Below, one piece after another: positions 60,184-64,000 of a stretch of DNA of 64,000 nt. Each line of letters begins with the position of its first letter. The first letter of the stretch is position 1. Under the pieces are notes generated by a model. The model saw only the letters and a program-made list of their open reading frames with translations, ran no database searches and was not told where the DNA came from. Position numbers and translations under genes: made by a program. The stretch is from Sipunculus nudus (lineage: Eukaryota > Annelida > Sipuncula > Golfingiida > Sipunculidae). The stretch covers positions 4,417,741 through 4,481,740 of the forward strand of contig CM049318.1 in the NCBI GenBank assembly GCA_026874595.1, given 5' to 3'.

Positions 60184-62859
60184 TTTGTTGAAAACACATG
60201 AACGATAACATAACCAAAAATAATATATAAAAAGTAAAAAATATATGAGTTTTAAATTTTGTTTTCTTTATTATATTGTTAATTTTAGTTATATTAACTC
60301 ATAAACTTCATTTAAATACATACCACAGTAAATACAAGCATACGAATCTATACAAATATCAAACACAATTTTAGAAAAGGAGAAATAAATAACAATAATA
60401 ATAAGTTAATAAACAAAAATCGTTTTGGACATTCTGAGATCAACTTCAAGTTAAGCCAAGTTATATGATGGGGGTGGGGGAGGGGGGTTCTGAAATCGCT
60501 ACATCGGTTTAATCTGAAGATATGAACAACATTCATGTACAAGTAATAAATATAAAAGATATCAGGGCTACTTACTAACCATTTTAACAATAAGTGGACT
60601 GACCAAGCGTTAAGCTACCCCTATATGGTAAAGTAGGCTATGTCGGGGCAGGGCGCAAAAACGTCATATTTTCTTGTGCCCGAATGTTCCGGACGTTAGC
60701 CCAGCAGCCCACGTCTGGGCGGTACTTATTAAGTCGTTCTGACGTGTCAAGGGTCTAAACCGGAATTGATGTAAGGTGAAATCACAGTAGCCGCCGCGAC
60801 TGTTCTAGCTCCCTGATTATCACGTTTAACTGTAAGACTGGCAGTATATTGTTGGCTTAGTAATAACAGCCAATCCAAATTTGGAGAGACATTTCGGCCG
60901 TTTGTTTATTTTTAAACCTGAATTCTGGTGTTGTTTTATTATATCTGTTGGGAAATTCTACAAGACATGTTGACGGGTCAACTTGTCTAGTATACCCACC
61001 CAGATCTGTTTCCAAGACACCTCCTAATATAACGGTTAGACACTGCAGTGTGACCGCTGTTTTGTTTAGCAAGATTCCCTGGGTCCGACCACCAGGGTGG
61101 ACACAGAGAAGAAATGTAATCAGACAAATGGGAACGTGGTATTGCATTGTGAATCCAGCTCACCTGTTTATACATGCGCACCCACTCTCGTTAGTCTAAT
61201 AACAGCGGTTCTGGCACAGGGCCAAGAATCAGACCAACGAGAGTTAGTGTCTTAGGGCGATCTTATGAAATCAATTTTATATACTGTCATCTTTCAAAAC
61301 TTGTTATAAAATATAAGGCAAATAATAATTACCAAAATTACCAACAATTATTTAACTTCTTTTCTGTATGTTTATCATTTTCAAGGAAATAATACATACG
61401 TGTTGACCAAATAGTTTGCAATATGAGAAATAGATTTATTGAAATATGATAAGAAAACTAATGGGTAGTCGGCGAAATTAATGCTCTCCCAAGAAATTCC
61501 CCAGAAAGGATAAGAGCCTTTTTATTTCCTTATCACATTTAGATTTGTTCTTATTGAATACAAAAATGGAATAATTAAGTCAAACCGAAATAAAAGGCAG
61601 GAGCCTGTATAAAGAAACAAATATCAATCCGGGCATGAAAAATACCAACGGCATTCTGCTATTCGTCATCGACCTGATTTCTTGATCAGACAGAGGAAGG
61701 TCATTGTTTACTATAATTCATGAGAACGGTGGAAATTCAAGTAAGGATAATTGCTATGGAAGAATTCAGTCGGTTTTGCAAAATTGATATGTGTGCTCGG
61801 GTTGCTTGTAAAATACCACATGCCCATTCATGCAACTGTGGGTCACTGCTGTGGCATTTTGGATGTAAATTTTGTGCCGTGTAGAAAATTTACCACAAGA
61901 GAGAGTTTTACAAATTATGTTACACACAGATGCGTTAATCAGGTGTAATAACGGCAACAAATATAATAATAACAGTGAGTACGATAATAATTATCCCCTA
62001 CCTGTACTGTAATGATATGGCAAGAAGTGCAAAGCCAAATACTGTAATAATCTAATATTTTTTTTTCAAGCTGAAGATGAAATTTATCCTGTGCACCCAT
62101 CATGTTGTAAATGATCCTCTTGTGAATTTTTAGACGGTTTATTTTGATGTTTTGTCATTGTTTACTAAAGTTGTTGTAATTTTACGATAAATATCATAGG
62201 ATATTTTAGTATTACACTCAATTTCTTGTTGAATACATTTTAGGGCACATACTCATCATTCTTCCAAGAGTTTCATTGATTGGTTCCAAATGGAAAACTT
62301 ATTTATAAATATGCAAAATCCATGAATACGTTCATTGTATGGTAAGCAATAAATACATTGATACAATGTAATTTTCTCTCTGCACATAGGTCAGTCAATG
62401 ATAATTATTTTTAAAATCAGCAATATAGGTGAGGTAAATCCTCACTTCAAAGGGTAATTTTACCTTTATTGGACGTTTTCAATATCTCGCCTATATATTC
62501 ATAATATAGGTCGGATAAATTCATTATACCATTGTTACACTAATGTTCAAATTTTAATTACATTATTGCCAATTACTCCGACATTTCATTTACAATTTTT
62601 ACCAGGGCTGCATCATTATACCGAAATATCAATACATGTCGATACGCGACATCGATACGGATACCAGTACGCTATACACGCTGTATCGTCGTATCGGTGA
62701 AACACAAAACATCTCACAAATATAGATACAAGACATATCCATATATAATTATATATGTGACTCTTACCTCAAGGTCCAGGCACACAGTGTAATCTGTCCA
62801 CTCGCTATCGGCTCTCTCGTACCACGTGCCGTTGGAAGTGCAGGTTTTAAATGCCCGTT
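17469..62859 (-). CDS. Class B1 (secretin-family) GPCR gene, calcitonin/DH31/PDF-receptor-like, partial
   Basis: This overall entry covers six exons read on the minus strand: 62768-62859, 48410-48501, 40293-40443, 38332-38482, 29010-29073 and 17469-17604. Class B1 receptors bind peptide hormones through a cysteine-rich ectodomain and signal at the plasma membrane, mostly through Gs/cAMP. Visible family marks are NGTW and W-x-DYT-x-C in the ectodomain, an R-x-x-x-H pair plus NLF at TM2, NYMWMLCE-x-x-YLH in TM3, GWG-FP at TM3/TM4 and LVPLFG in TM6. The TM6-ECL3 stretch with RPS and YKVYD resembles calcitonin receptors, and TM2/TM3 also fit PDF receptors; the exact ligand class is inference. Introns are about 14.3, 8.0, 1.8, 9.3 and 11.4 kb. 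Junctions between consecutive exons keep phase (0, 2, 0, 1). Not found: N-terminal exons, TM5/ICL3, TM7 and C-tail. Confidence 0.93.
17605..21082 (-). other. Intron sequence, no exon recognised
   Basis: This lies upstream of the TM6 exon on the gene strand. It is AT-rich with T-runs at 18830-18850 and 18980-19000. An imperfect inverted repeat lies at 20496-20573 with arms starting GAAACGA and ending ACGAAAGCCA around a ~20-bp loop. A minus-strand open stretch at 18265-18561 includes a hydrophobic segment, but I could not match it to TM5 or ICL3 with good splice sites. Confidence 0.5.
21083..21780 (-). repeat. 33-bp minisatellite carrying AG|GTAAGT donor-like sites
   Basis: About fifteen units of roughly 33 bp occur, regular to about 21560 and then scattered. 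On the plus strand a unit reads GGTCCGTTCGGATGTAAC then TTACCTATAGATAAT. On the gene strand this is CTATAG|GTAAGTTACATCC. Seven units have an exact AGGTAAGT; others are decayed to GTAAGC, GTATAT or similar. Confidence 0.9.
21781..22959. other. Intron sequence, no exon recognised
   Basis: The 22140-22420 patch is somewhat GC-richer and open on the plus strand, but I recognise nothing in it. A minus-strand segment near 22593-22602 (WFVGGPNTV) recalls the W-x-x-x-GP of TM5, but it runs into a stop and lacks the ECL2 Cys-Trp. Confidence 0.4.
22960..24310. mobile_element. 1.35-kb non-autonomous DNA transposon with perfect 44-bp TIRs
   Basis: The left end (22960-23003) and right end (24267-24310) are exact inverted copies over 44 bp, starting AGCCCCGTTCCCACTTTCAC. 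TTA flanks both sides (22957-22959 and 24311-24313), a likely 3-bp target duplication as in PIF/Harbinger elements. The interior has many ACGA/TCGT words, denser near the ends, possibly transposase binding sites. It has two AT-rich sub-blocks starting near 23500 and 23710 that repeat each other (CAGCTTCTT...TTTACAAATCTACA). No transposase frame is visible, so it would need one in trans. Perfect ends suggest recent movement. Confidence 0.85.
23505..23875 (+). repeat. Direct duplication inside the DNA transposon
   Basis: Two AT-rich blocks of about 170 bp begin TTCAGCTTCTT near 23545 and 23711. They share GGTTCAAATTTA/AGTTCAAATTTA, AACCAATA-CCAC, TTTACAAATCTACA and a final GTTACAAATTACAAAG/GTTAAAAATCACTAAG. 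Confidence 0.7.
24311..24900. other. Intron sequence, no exon recognised
   Basis: On the minus strand a hydrophobic reading (YTFVGVIRFCLAM) lies between an AG and a GT near 24343-24396. It lacks the Cys-Trp and Gly-Pro expected of ECL2/TM5, so I do not call it an exon. Confidence 0.35.
24905..25148 (-). repeat. About 42-bp minisatellite
   Basis: About six units share GCTGAGTAAATTTGGAGTAT then ATATAATCCACTCACCAGTA on the plus strand, with substitutions. On the gene strand two units contain GGTGAGT and all contain TTTACTCAG or close variants, which resemble donor and acceptor sites. Confidence 0.85.
25203..25552. mobile_element. MITE with GTATGGTTCTCA ends (copy 1)
   Basis: The left end TTAGGCCAAAAATTAAAATG runs into GGTATGGTTCTCAGGCACC. 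The right end CTGAGAACCGTGCC is a shortened inverted match. The interior (CGCGTCA, CCCCGCATCAAA, GAAACATAC, CCGC-CCGCATTGATTT-CTGA) matches 50449-50785. The far right end seems lost where it meets the LINE relic. Confidence 0.65.
25681..26277 (+). pseudogene. LINE ORF2 C-terminus and 3' tail, CR1/L2-like
   Basis: The frame reads LLPIHWRL, then two stops, then LLVFKCLHGQAPEYL, R-VLRSGQRNLLVVPKTRTKT, GSRAFTSAAPAVWNKLPDDI, and ends NHIY at 26045. This is the conserved C-terminus of Jockey/CR1/L2-type LINE polymerase proteins. The two in-frame stops at 25761-25766 show that it is dead. The 3' tail with GTGGCGCTCTATAAATTTAA fits the GCGCTATATAAA tails of L2/CR1 elements. It lies antisense to the receptor, inside the TM4-TM6 intron. 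It is truncated at its 5' end, as is usual for LINE insertions. Confidence 0.85.
26278..28383. other. Intron sequence, no exon recognised
   Basis: GC-richer patches lie at 26640-26830 and 27350-27440. A minus-strand segment at 27866-27929 can be read as PVTEGPKLALL after an AG, recalling the GP of TM5. It lacks the Cys-Trp in frame and is not hydrophobic enough after LALL. Confidence 0.35.
28384..28508 (+). CDS. Possible plus-strand exon (weak)
   Basis: A 125-nt open segment lies between a pyrimidine-rich acceptor (ttgtttacttctgagcag) and a donor gtatgc. It reads ITQTNYYIGVMLKGGHEPGE and continues open to CVCTGG. No family is recognised, and no partner exon was found. It may be chance. Confidence 0.15.
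28561..28976. mobile_element. MITE with TTAA-AGGGCC ends (copy B)
   Basis: Related to 12193-12655. It begins TTAAAGTCAGCTATTCACC and ends GGATAGGCCCTTTAA. Shared blocks include ATTCACCTAC, CTGGCCCACTCTG/TTCTGGC, GTATATATTTATGG, GATGTA...AAACAATG and GCTTCAAGGGATTATCTTC. It lies in the intron 33 bp beyond the TM4 donor. A small minus-strand frame inside shows no known domain. Confidence 0.6.
29010..29073 (-). CDS. Receptor exon: TM4
   Basis: This 64-nt exon, close to the usual size for the class B TM4 exon, has acceptor tgtttcag and donor gtaagt. Joined to the TM3 exon it reads GWG-FPWLPVIIYTTKKLFHG, matching the TM4 pattern GW-x-FP with the invariant Trp at 4.50. It ends after Asn-Gln with two bases (AA) of a codon left over, so the next exon must supply one base. 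That exon (ECL2 Cys-Trp and TM5) was not located. A MITE (28561-28976) ends 33 bp beyond the donor. Confidence 0.88.
29207..29266. repeat. (TA)n microsatellite near the TM4 exon
   Basis: A pure TA array of 60 bp, about 133 bp upstream of the TM4 acceptor on the gene strand. Confidence 0.97.
29267..30584. other. Intron sequence
   Basis: Ordinary AT-rich sequence; I see no coding exon or recognised element. Confidence 0.4.
30585..31190 (+). repeat. GGTGGCGCCA tandem repeat, units of about 125-150 bp
   Basis: Five units start at GGTGGCGCCA or a variant near 30593, 30719, 30869, 30996 and 31145. They are followed by CAYAAAATYxAGAAARCTATCC and CAAAATTTCAGGCAGATAAG. Alternate units also share CAGACAAACAGATGGAAGCT/CAGATGAACAGATAGACCCT before the palindrome, so the true period may be a dimer of about 276 bp. 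The core GGTGGCGCCA contains the palindrome TGGCGCCA. Confidence 0.8.
31191..31490 (+). repeat. Possible dispersed-repeat tail after the GGTGGCGCCA array
   Basis: The sequence continues with TGATTGGTCAAACGAGTCC, a GCGGCGGCAGCGGCAGCGGA tract at 31399-31418, and AAACATAGTATCCTCAAAAC. A short inverted word, GTATCC/GGATAC, follows. It looks like part of one composite dispersed element with the array to its left, but I cannot set its limits. Confidence 0.4.
31491..34960. other. Intron sequence with short repeats
   Basis: This includes a TGTAATCG/TTGTAATTG-rich tract at 32380-32475. A GC-richer plus-strand open stretch at 33240-33542 has no recognised domain. A perfect TGACGTCA (CRE-type) palindrome sits at 34868-34875, just before the weak exon candidate below; a single 8-mer proves no function. 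Confidence 0.35.
34961..35063 (+). CDS. Possible plus-strand first exon (weak)
   Basis: From an ATG at 34961 the frame reads MAKYLSSSETCPQTIDLLVK then KTLLQLLKIHLKLN to a good donor, G|gtgaga, at 35064. Codon use looks coding-like, and a CRE-type palindrome lies 86 bp upstream. No homologous family is recognised and no second exon was found, so it may be a nested gene, a transposon-derived frame or chance. Confidence 0.2.
35210..38237. other. Intron sequence
   Basis: A GC-richer patch at 36940-37230 is open on both strands with no recognised motif and no convincing splice pair. The rest is AT-rich spacer. Confidence 0.35.
38238..38292. repeat. (TA)n microsatellite beside the TM3 donor
   Basis: The array follows an (AC)n tract at 38216-38236 and ends 39 bp from the TM3 splice donor at 38331. 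Confidence 0.96.
38332..38482 (-). CDS. Receptor exon: TM3, ICL2 and start of TM4
   Basis: This 151-nt exon has acceptor gattcttttacag and donor gtcagt. It begins PWCKLVYVL with the TM3 cysteine, which in the family pairs with an ECL2 cysteine. It continues NYMWMLCEAFYLHRL with the conserved Glu 3.50 and Tyr 3.53, then NAFEPPKSLLAYYLVGWG. Alanine follows the Glu where most family members have glycine. The exit is phase 1 inside a Gly codon completed by the TM4 exon. A (TA)n array lies 39 bp beyond the donor in the intron. This is the most diagnostic exon of the gene. Confidence 0.95.
38920..39005. repeat. (TA)n microsatellite, longest in the window
   Basis: A pure TA run of about 85 bp between the TM2 and TM3 exons. 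Confidence 0.97.
39006..39543. mobile_element. Candidate MITE with GTCGC-rich inverted ends
   Basis: The left end, TTGCCTGCCGTACACGATGC then GACTTGTCTCGCGAC, and the right end, GTGCGACATGTGTATGGCGG, are imperfect inverted matches. TGTCGC/GCGACA words are dense near both ends. The interior has no transposase frame. The boundaries and class are uncertain. Confidence 0.4.
40293..40443 (-). CDS. Receptor exon: ICL1, TM2 and ECL1
   Basis: This 151-nt exon has acceptor ctattttccag and donor gtgaga. Its first base completes the Arg codon from TM1. It reads RSLR-TQHRIRLHLNLFVSF and then a hydrophobic segment to FLLWYTLIAHDRL. The Arg and His four residues apart before NLF match the conserved class B positions 2.46 and 2.50, and the LHxNLF pattern is typical of calcitonin and PDF receptors. 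The part after TM2 (HDRLVTPTQETVMYRNM) is extracellular loop 1. It ends in phase 0, directly before the TM3 exon 1.8 kb away. Confidence 0.93.
40797..40880 (+). repeat. Possible pogo/Tigger-type MITE end
   Basis: GTGAAACCTCGTTGTGTCGA then ACTCGGTTAAGTCGAATTCC resembles the end of Tigger/pogo-like MITEs (AACCTCGTTAA-xCGAA). No matching inverted end was found nearby, so it is a fragment at best. Confidence 0.3.
41065..41149. repeat. (TA)n microsatellite
   Basis: A TA array with one AAA interruption near 41093, in the TM1-TM2 intron. Confidence 0.97.
41150..45915. other. Intron sequence
   Basis: AT-rich sequence without recognised exons or complete elements. A CG-rich imperfect inverted patch (GCGTAAT..ACGCGT) lies at 44846-44915. 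Short open frames here have no known motif. Confidence 0.4.
45917..46165. repeat. (TAA)n/(TTA)n low-complexity tract
   Basis: An (AAT)n run at 45917-45938 turns directly into a long (ATT)n run, giving a large AT palindrome at about 45919-46025. Broken ATT repeats continue to about 46165. Confidence 0.92.
47287..47347. repeat. (TA)n microsatellite
   Basis: A pure TA array of about 61 bp just upstream of solo LTR copy 1. Confidence 0.97.
47440..48068 (+). mobile_element. Solo LTR-like element (copy 1)
   Basis: Aligned with 51294-52019 from about CAGCG at 47530 to the end, and more weakly upstream. Shared blocks include GGAAAxTCC/CGGCTTG-GGTG, a TATAAA-type box (47636), TTCCAGCGG-CxCxGAAG, TGTGTGATTGTATTGA, GAATAAATTATAGTTATTTG, CACTGACTTCTTTATT, CATTTCACGCTGCC and a final TTATCTCCGTAACA. 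The end in CA and the GTAACA/TGTTAC relation with copy 2's start are LTR-like. The start is not clear. No internal retroviral-type genes lie beside it. Confidence 0.65.
48069..48245. repeat. (TA)n microsatellites after the solo LTR
   Basis: TA arrays at about 48069-48145 (with ATTAAT breaks) and 48198-48245. The TA surroundings hide any target-site duplication of the LTR. Confidence 0.95.
48410..48501 (-). CDS. Receptor exon: TM1
   Basis: This 92-nt exon has acceptor ttgtttccag and donor gtaggt. It encodes 30 residues plus AG of a split arginine codon. A short polar lead (SHKIKIYV) precedes a hydrophobic run rich in Leu, Ile and Val, ending IIFIIYR, which fits TM1 of a class B receptor. The entry phase (0) matches the ectodomain exon and the exit phase (2) matches the TM2 exon. 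Just upstream in the intron, 48562-48830 holds tandem degenerate copies of this exon's acceptor and first ~30 coding bases (see the repeat entry). A solo LTR ends about 340 bp downstream of the donor. Confidence 0.9.
48562..48830 (-). repeat. Tandem copies of the TM1 exon's 3' splice site and exon start
   Basis: Read on the gene strand, about seven units of 35-46 bp have the form TATTTCAG|AGTCATAAAATA then CAGATCTTCGTGATCATG. The true exon boundary is GTTTCCAG|AGTCACAAGATA then AAGATCTACGTGATAATG. A typical unit matches the exon's first 30 bases at about 26 positions, and the match includes the CAG at the border. Exon-like starts lie near 48813, 48773, 48741, 48704, 48665, 48629 and 48592. 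Most keep TTTCAG. One has TTTCAA (unit near 48704). The array lies 60-330 bp upstream of the real acceptor. Confidence 0.88.
48840..49440. other. Intron sequence
   Basis: Ordinary AT-rich sequence; nothing recognised. Confidence 0.4.
49453..49690 (+). repeat. Tandem duplication of about 75 bp
   Basis: CTGAAATAATAATAAAAGG, TCAACAAGGACATTTGGC and GGCAAGTTAGAAGAAC occur at 49562-49613 and again at 49637-49688, almost identical. The linker GTCTGTTAACTAAAGATGAT between them also occurs at 49456-49475. Near identity implies a recent event. Confidence 0.9.
49826..49985 (+). repeat. AT-rich tandem duplication
   Basis: TTATAAGACTATTATAATAT then AAGACTTTT and a TATATTATATTACTATTTTA tail is present twice, with the start of a third copy (period about 70 bp). 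Confidence 0.8.
50100..50237 (+). CDS. Possible plus-strand exon, phase 0-0 (weak)
   Basis: A 138-nt open segment lies between acceptor accttttccactgag and donor ACAG|gtaaat. It reads EEAPGEVTRPAVSQTEAATT then DANTLLPQPKCFSL and ends PCLPLQ. It would be a symmetrical exon of 46 codons. No family is recognised and no neighbours were found. It lies antisense inside the receptor's largest intron. Confidence 0.2.
50449..50785. mobile_element. MITE with GTATGGTTCTCA ends (copy 2)
   Basis: The right end CTTGAGAACCATACTTTTTT then TTTATTTTTGGCCTAA is the inverse of the left end of copy 1 (25203-25552): TTAGGCCAAAAAT...GTATGGTTCTCA. The left end here, AAGGCCCAAAAAAGTAAAAG then GTAGGGTTCTCTGACAC, is more decayed. 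Together the two copies define an element of about 340 bp with inverted ends of about 40 bp. Confidence 0.7.
51294..52019 (+). mobile_element. Solo LTR-like element (copy 2)
   Basis: It starts TGTTACAGGTGCTC and ends TTATCTCCATTACA, giving about 726 bp with TG...CA borders. It contains a TATATAAAG box at about 51556 and a GAATAAATTA polyadenylation-type signal near 51908, in the order expected of an LTR. It is homologous to copy 1 (47440-48068) over the second half. I see no matching target duplication and no internal genes, so it is a decayed solo LTR. Open frames inside it are not genes. Confidence 0.75.
52974..53235. repeat. Two (TA)n microsatellites
   Basis: TA arrays at about 52974-53022 and 53199-53235. 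Confidence 0.96.
53275..53436 (+). pseudogene. Possible LINE reverse-transcriptase scrap (YLGV motif)
   Basis: The frame reads PLDSCILYLGVVLRRLLNNT and then HCIDYKLASARSCFAKQAGIN. The YLGV-x-L followed ~20 residues later by ID-KLASAR recalls the region just after the catalytic YxDD motif in non-LTR reverse transcriptases. It is short and has no other motif, so this is tentative. Confidence 0.35.
53437..54550. other. Intron sequence
   Basis: AT-rich, nothing recognised. Confidence 0.4.
54551..54775 (+). repeat. Dispersed repeat ending in a GGAGG..CCTCC hairpin (copy 2)
   Basis: The partner of 3504-3778, in the same orientation. It ends GGAGGTGGTTACCTCCACC and then an A-rich tail. It is somewhat shorter than copy 1 in the middle. 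Confidence 0.7.
54776..57079. other. Intron sequence with a (TA)n array at 55396-55450
   Basis: Apart from the TA array this stretch is AT-rich spacer. I see no exon with family similarity. Confidence 0.45.
57080..57820 (+). repeat. CTCTATAACGGACAC minisatellite
   Basis: About 40 degenerate copies of CACCTCTCTATAACGGA, with spacing of roughly 15-20 bp. Variants include TATGACGGAT, TATTACGGAC and TATAATGGAC. Two or three subtypes alternate (ATAACGG and ATGACGG), hinting at a dimeric higher-order unit. The spurious frames through it give histidine- and tyrosine-rich peptides. Confidence 0.9.
57823..58075 (+). repeat. GAGGTCACAGGxTCAAAGxC dispersed repeat
   Basis: Three spaced copies of a core (TTTGAGGTCACAGGATCAAA, TTCGAGATCACGGGGTCACA, TTCGAGGTCGCAGGGTCAAA) are each followed by an AAGG-type word. 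Two are preceded by CCAATGARGAATC. From general knowledge, GGTCAAAGGTCAAGGTCA-type repeats of this kind are abundant in bivalve genomes. This is one reason for placing the source there. The open frame across it has no known domain. Confidence 0.65.
58130..58331. mobile_element. MITE-like element with GGATCC ends and G/C runs
   Basis: The left end AGAAGTGGATCCAAGGGGAG and the right end GATCCGCCCCTGG are an imperfect inverted match. The interior has GGTCCAGGGGGTCCG, GGAACCCCCCCCCC and CTTGGCCCC, typical of G/C-run dispersed repeats. The class is unknown. Confidence 0.45.
58332..62767. other. Intron sequence, ectodomain-TM1 intron
   Basis: This includes a TA array at about 60150-60181 and a G-rich tract at 60471-60487. 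A patch at 60857-61200 is open on both strands without a known motif. A CGATAC/GTATCG-rich inverted patch lies at 62635-62700 (TGTCGATACGCGACATCGAT). No further receptor exon is seen. Confidence 0.4.
62768..62859 (-). CDS. Receptor exon: end of hormone-binding ectodomain
   Basis: This 92-nt exon lies between a pyrimidine-rich acceptor (ttctttctcag) and a donor gtaagag. It starts with the last two bases of a split codon and encodes 30 residues. They include TC-TSNGTWYE followed by W-TDYTVC, the classic second half of the secretin-receptor hormone-binding domain with its last two conserved cysteines. The NGT triplet is a potential N-glycosylation site. The exon ends in phase 0 at LDLE, just before TM1. 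The earlier exons carrying the signal peptide and the first cysteines are not visible in 62860-64000 and probably lie outside the window. Class B1 identity is very secure from this exon with the TM exons. Confidence 0.92.
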
Positions 62860-64000
62860 CTGAGAAAGAAAAAAAAAGACCATGAACCATTTAACCATGG
62901 AAGAAGCCTATTTTAGAACATTATGTTATAGATCAAGGCATCATTGTTAAAGGTGCCACTGAAAGAGACAGAGAAAACACAGGGCGACTCAAGGAAACAG
63001 ATAACAAAAACTACTTTAGTGAGAGTGCTTCGTTACGTGGGGGCAAATATGGTAAGATCTTAGTTTTATTGATCAATAACTGAGTTGCGGAGGAAGAGTG
63101 TGCTCGGAATTAGTGTCAATAGATTACCAAACCGAGGTTTAAGCGTTAGTATGATCTTAAAACTATCCCCGCGTCTTGGTTCTAGGGATCTTGGTTTTAT
63201 TTATATTAAAGCAAAAGTAATGCCGCTTTTTATCACGTGAAACTTGTGCGCAAGTGACACAGAATGAAGGGGAGGAACATCTAAACTGATACGGAGGGGA
63301 CAGGGATGTTCTTAGCAGTGATAGAAATTGGTTGTAGAATCATGTTCGATAACTGAAAGAGATAAAACGACCCATGATCGATGATTAATCAACTATTTTA
63401 TGTCCCTTAAAATATTACCGTGAAATCTGCTGTAAAAAATTAAACCTAAAATACTGAGTAAGTGAATTTAGTCCAACTTGTACAAAACGCTGAAATGTCA
63501 CGGTACCGGCTCGGTTGTTGACACATGTTCGCTTGAATGGTGTCCGCTACTTTTTGTCAAGTCTTTTTATATATCTGACAAGATTTAAACATTTTTTTCT
63601 TGATGATGACTTCTTAGCATGTGCATACATGGTCGGTTTTTTTTTCCTTTATTTAAAATATAGGTCACAGTGACATAATTTCAGTTTCCAAGGAGAATTA
63701 GGTTATGAAAGAAAACGACCAATCATCGATATAGTTGATTAATTGGCACACCAGTTGTTCCTGGTATATGTATGTTAAAGTGTATGCAAAGAAAATCGAG
63801 TTTAGTACACCAGTTGCTTGACAGGGATGGTAGCGAATCCTACACATTGGTCTTCGGTAGCTCGGGTCCAGCTCTTAAACCGTTTAGGTGATTCAAGGAT
63901 GTCTGAAACCTAATCACCCGAACCAGACAAATTTGTCGGCCTCTACTCTTGTTAGAATGCCAGCTTAACTTATTATTTTGTCAAACGTACTAAGCCGATC
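62860..64000. other. Intron sequence upstream of the ectodomain exon
   Basis: I looked for the earlier ectodomain exons (a CxxxWDG-type cysteine block) on the minus strand and found none. The stretch is ordinary AT-rich sequence with T- and A-runs. Confidence 0.45.

Noticed and set aside
60857-61200. Overlapping open frames on both strands
   Set aside because: No motif is recognised and there is no splice pair. It is likely part of an unclassified repeat or chance.
1-64000. CRISPR arrays, operons, ribosome binding sites or other prokaryotic features
   Set aside because: The tandem repeats lack unique spacers of constant length, the gene is split by GT/AG introns, and the sequence is plainly eukaryotic.

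Overview
This is a stretch of an animal nuclear genome. It is AT-rich and full of (TA)n arrays, minisatellites and short dispersed repeats, and has no long uninterrupted coding frame. Real coding sequence comes as small exons with GT/AG borders in very long introns. A GGTCA-rich dispersed repeat, tRNA-derived SINEs, L2/CR1-like LINE scraps and many MITEs suggest a mollusc, probably a bivalve. That placement is inference; no marker gene fixes it.

One gene is recognised with confidence: a class B1 (secretin-family) G-protein-coupled receptor on the minus strand. It spans at least 17469-62859 and continues beyond what I can find at both ends. Six exons were found by reading splice sites and translating across them: the last part of the hormone-binding ectodomain (62768-62859), TM1 (48410-48501), TM2 (40293-40443), TM3 (38332-38482), TM4 (29010-29073) and TM6/ECL3 (17469-17604). 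Phases agree at all four junctions between consecutive exons. The TM2, TM3 and TM6 sequences look most like the calcitonin/DH31/PDF receptor group. The TM5/ICL3 exon(s), TM7, the C-tail and the N-terminal exons were not found.

The introns hold the rest. Downstream of TM6 (1-17468) are two tRNA-derived SINEs, a reverse-transcriptase scrap, a TTAA-bounded MITE and a 30-bp minisatellite. The TM4-TM6 intron holds a 33-bp minisatellite, a 1.35-kb element with perfect 44-bp inverted repeats, a 42-bp minisatellite, a MITE and a LINE 3' relic. The TM3-TM4 intron holds a GGTGGCGCCA tandem repeat. Two related solo LTRs flank the TM1 exon. The ectodomain-TM1 intron holds further MITE copies and a large CTCTATAACGGACAC-type minisatellite.

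The most striking feature is that tandem arrays in this gene are built from splice-site sequence. Upstream of the TM1 exon, about seven degenerate copies of its 3' splice site plus its first ~30 coding bases lie in tandem. The minisatellite after the TM6 exon begins at its 5' splice site and repeats the GTACTTA donor core. Another array in the TM4-TM6 intron repeats AG|GTAAGT on the gene's sense strand. These arrays of decoy splice sites are the best candidate here for something undescribed.
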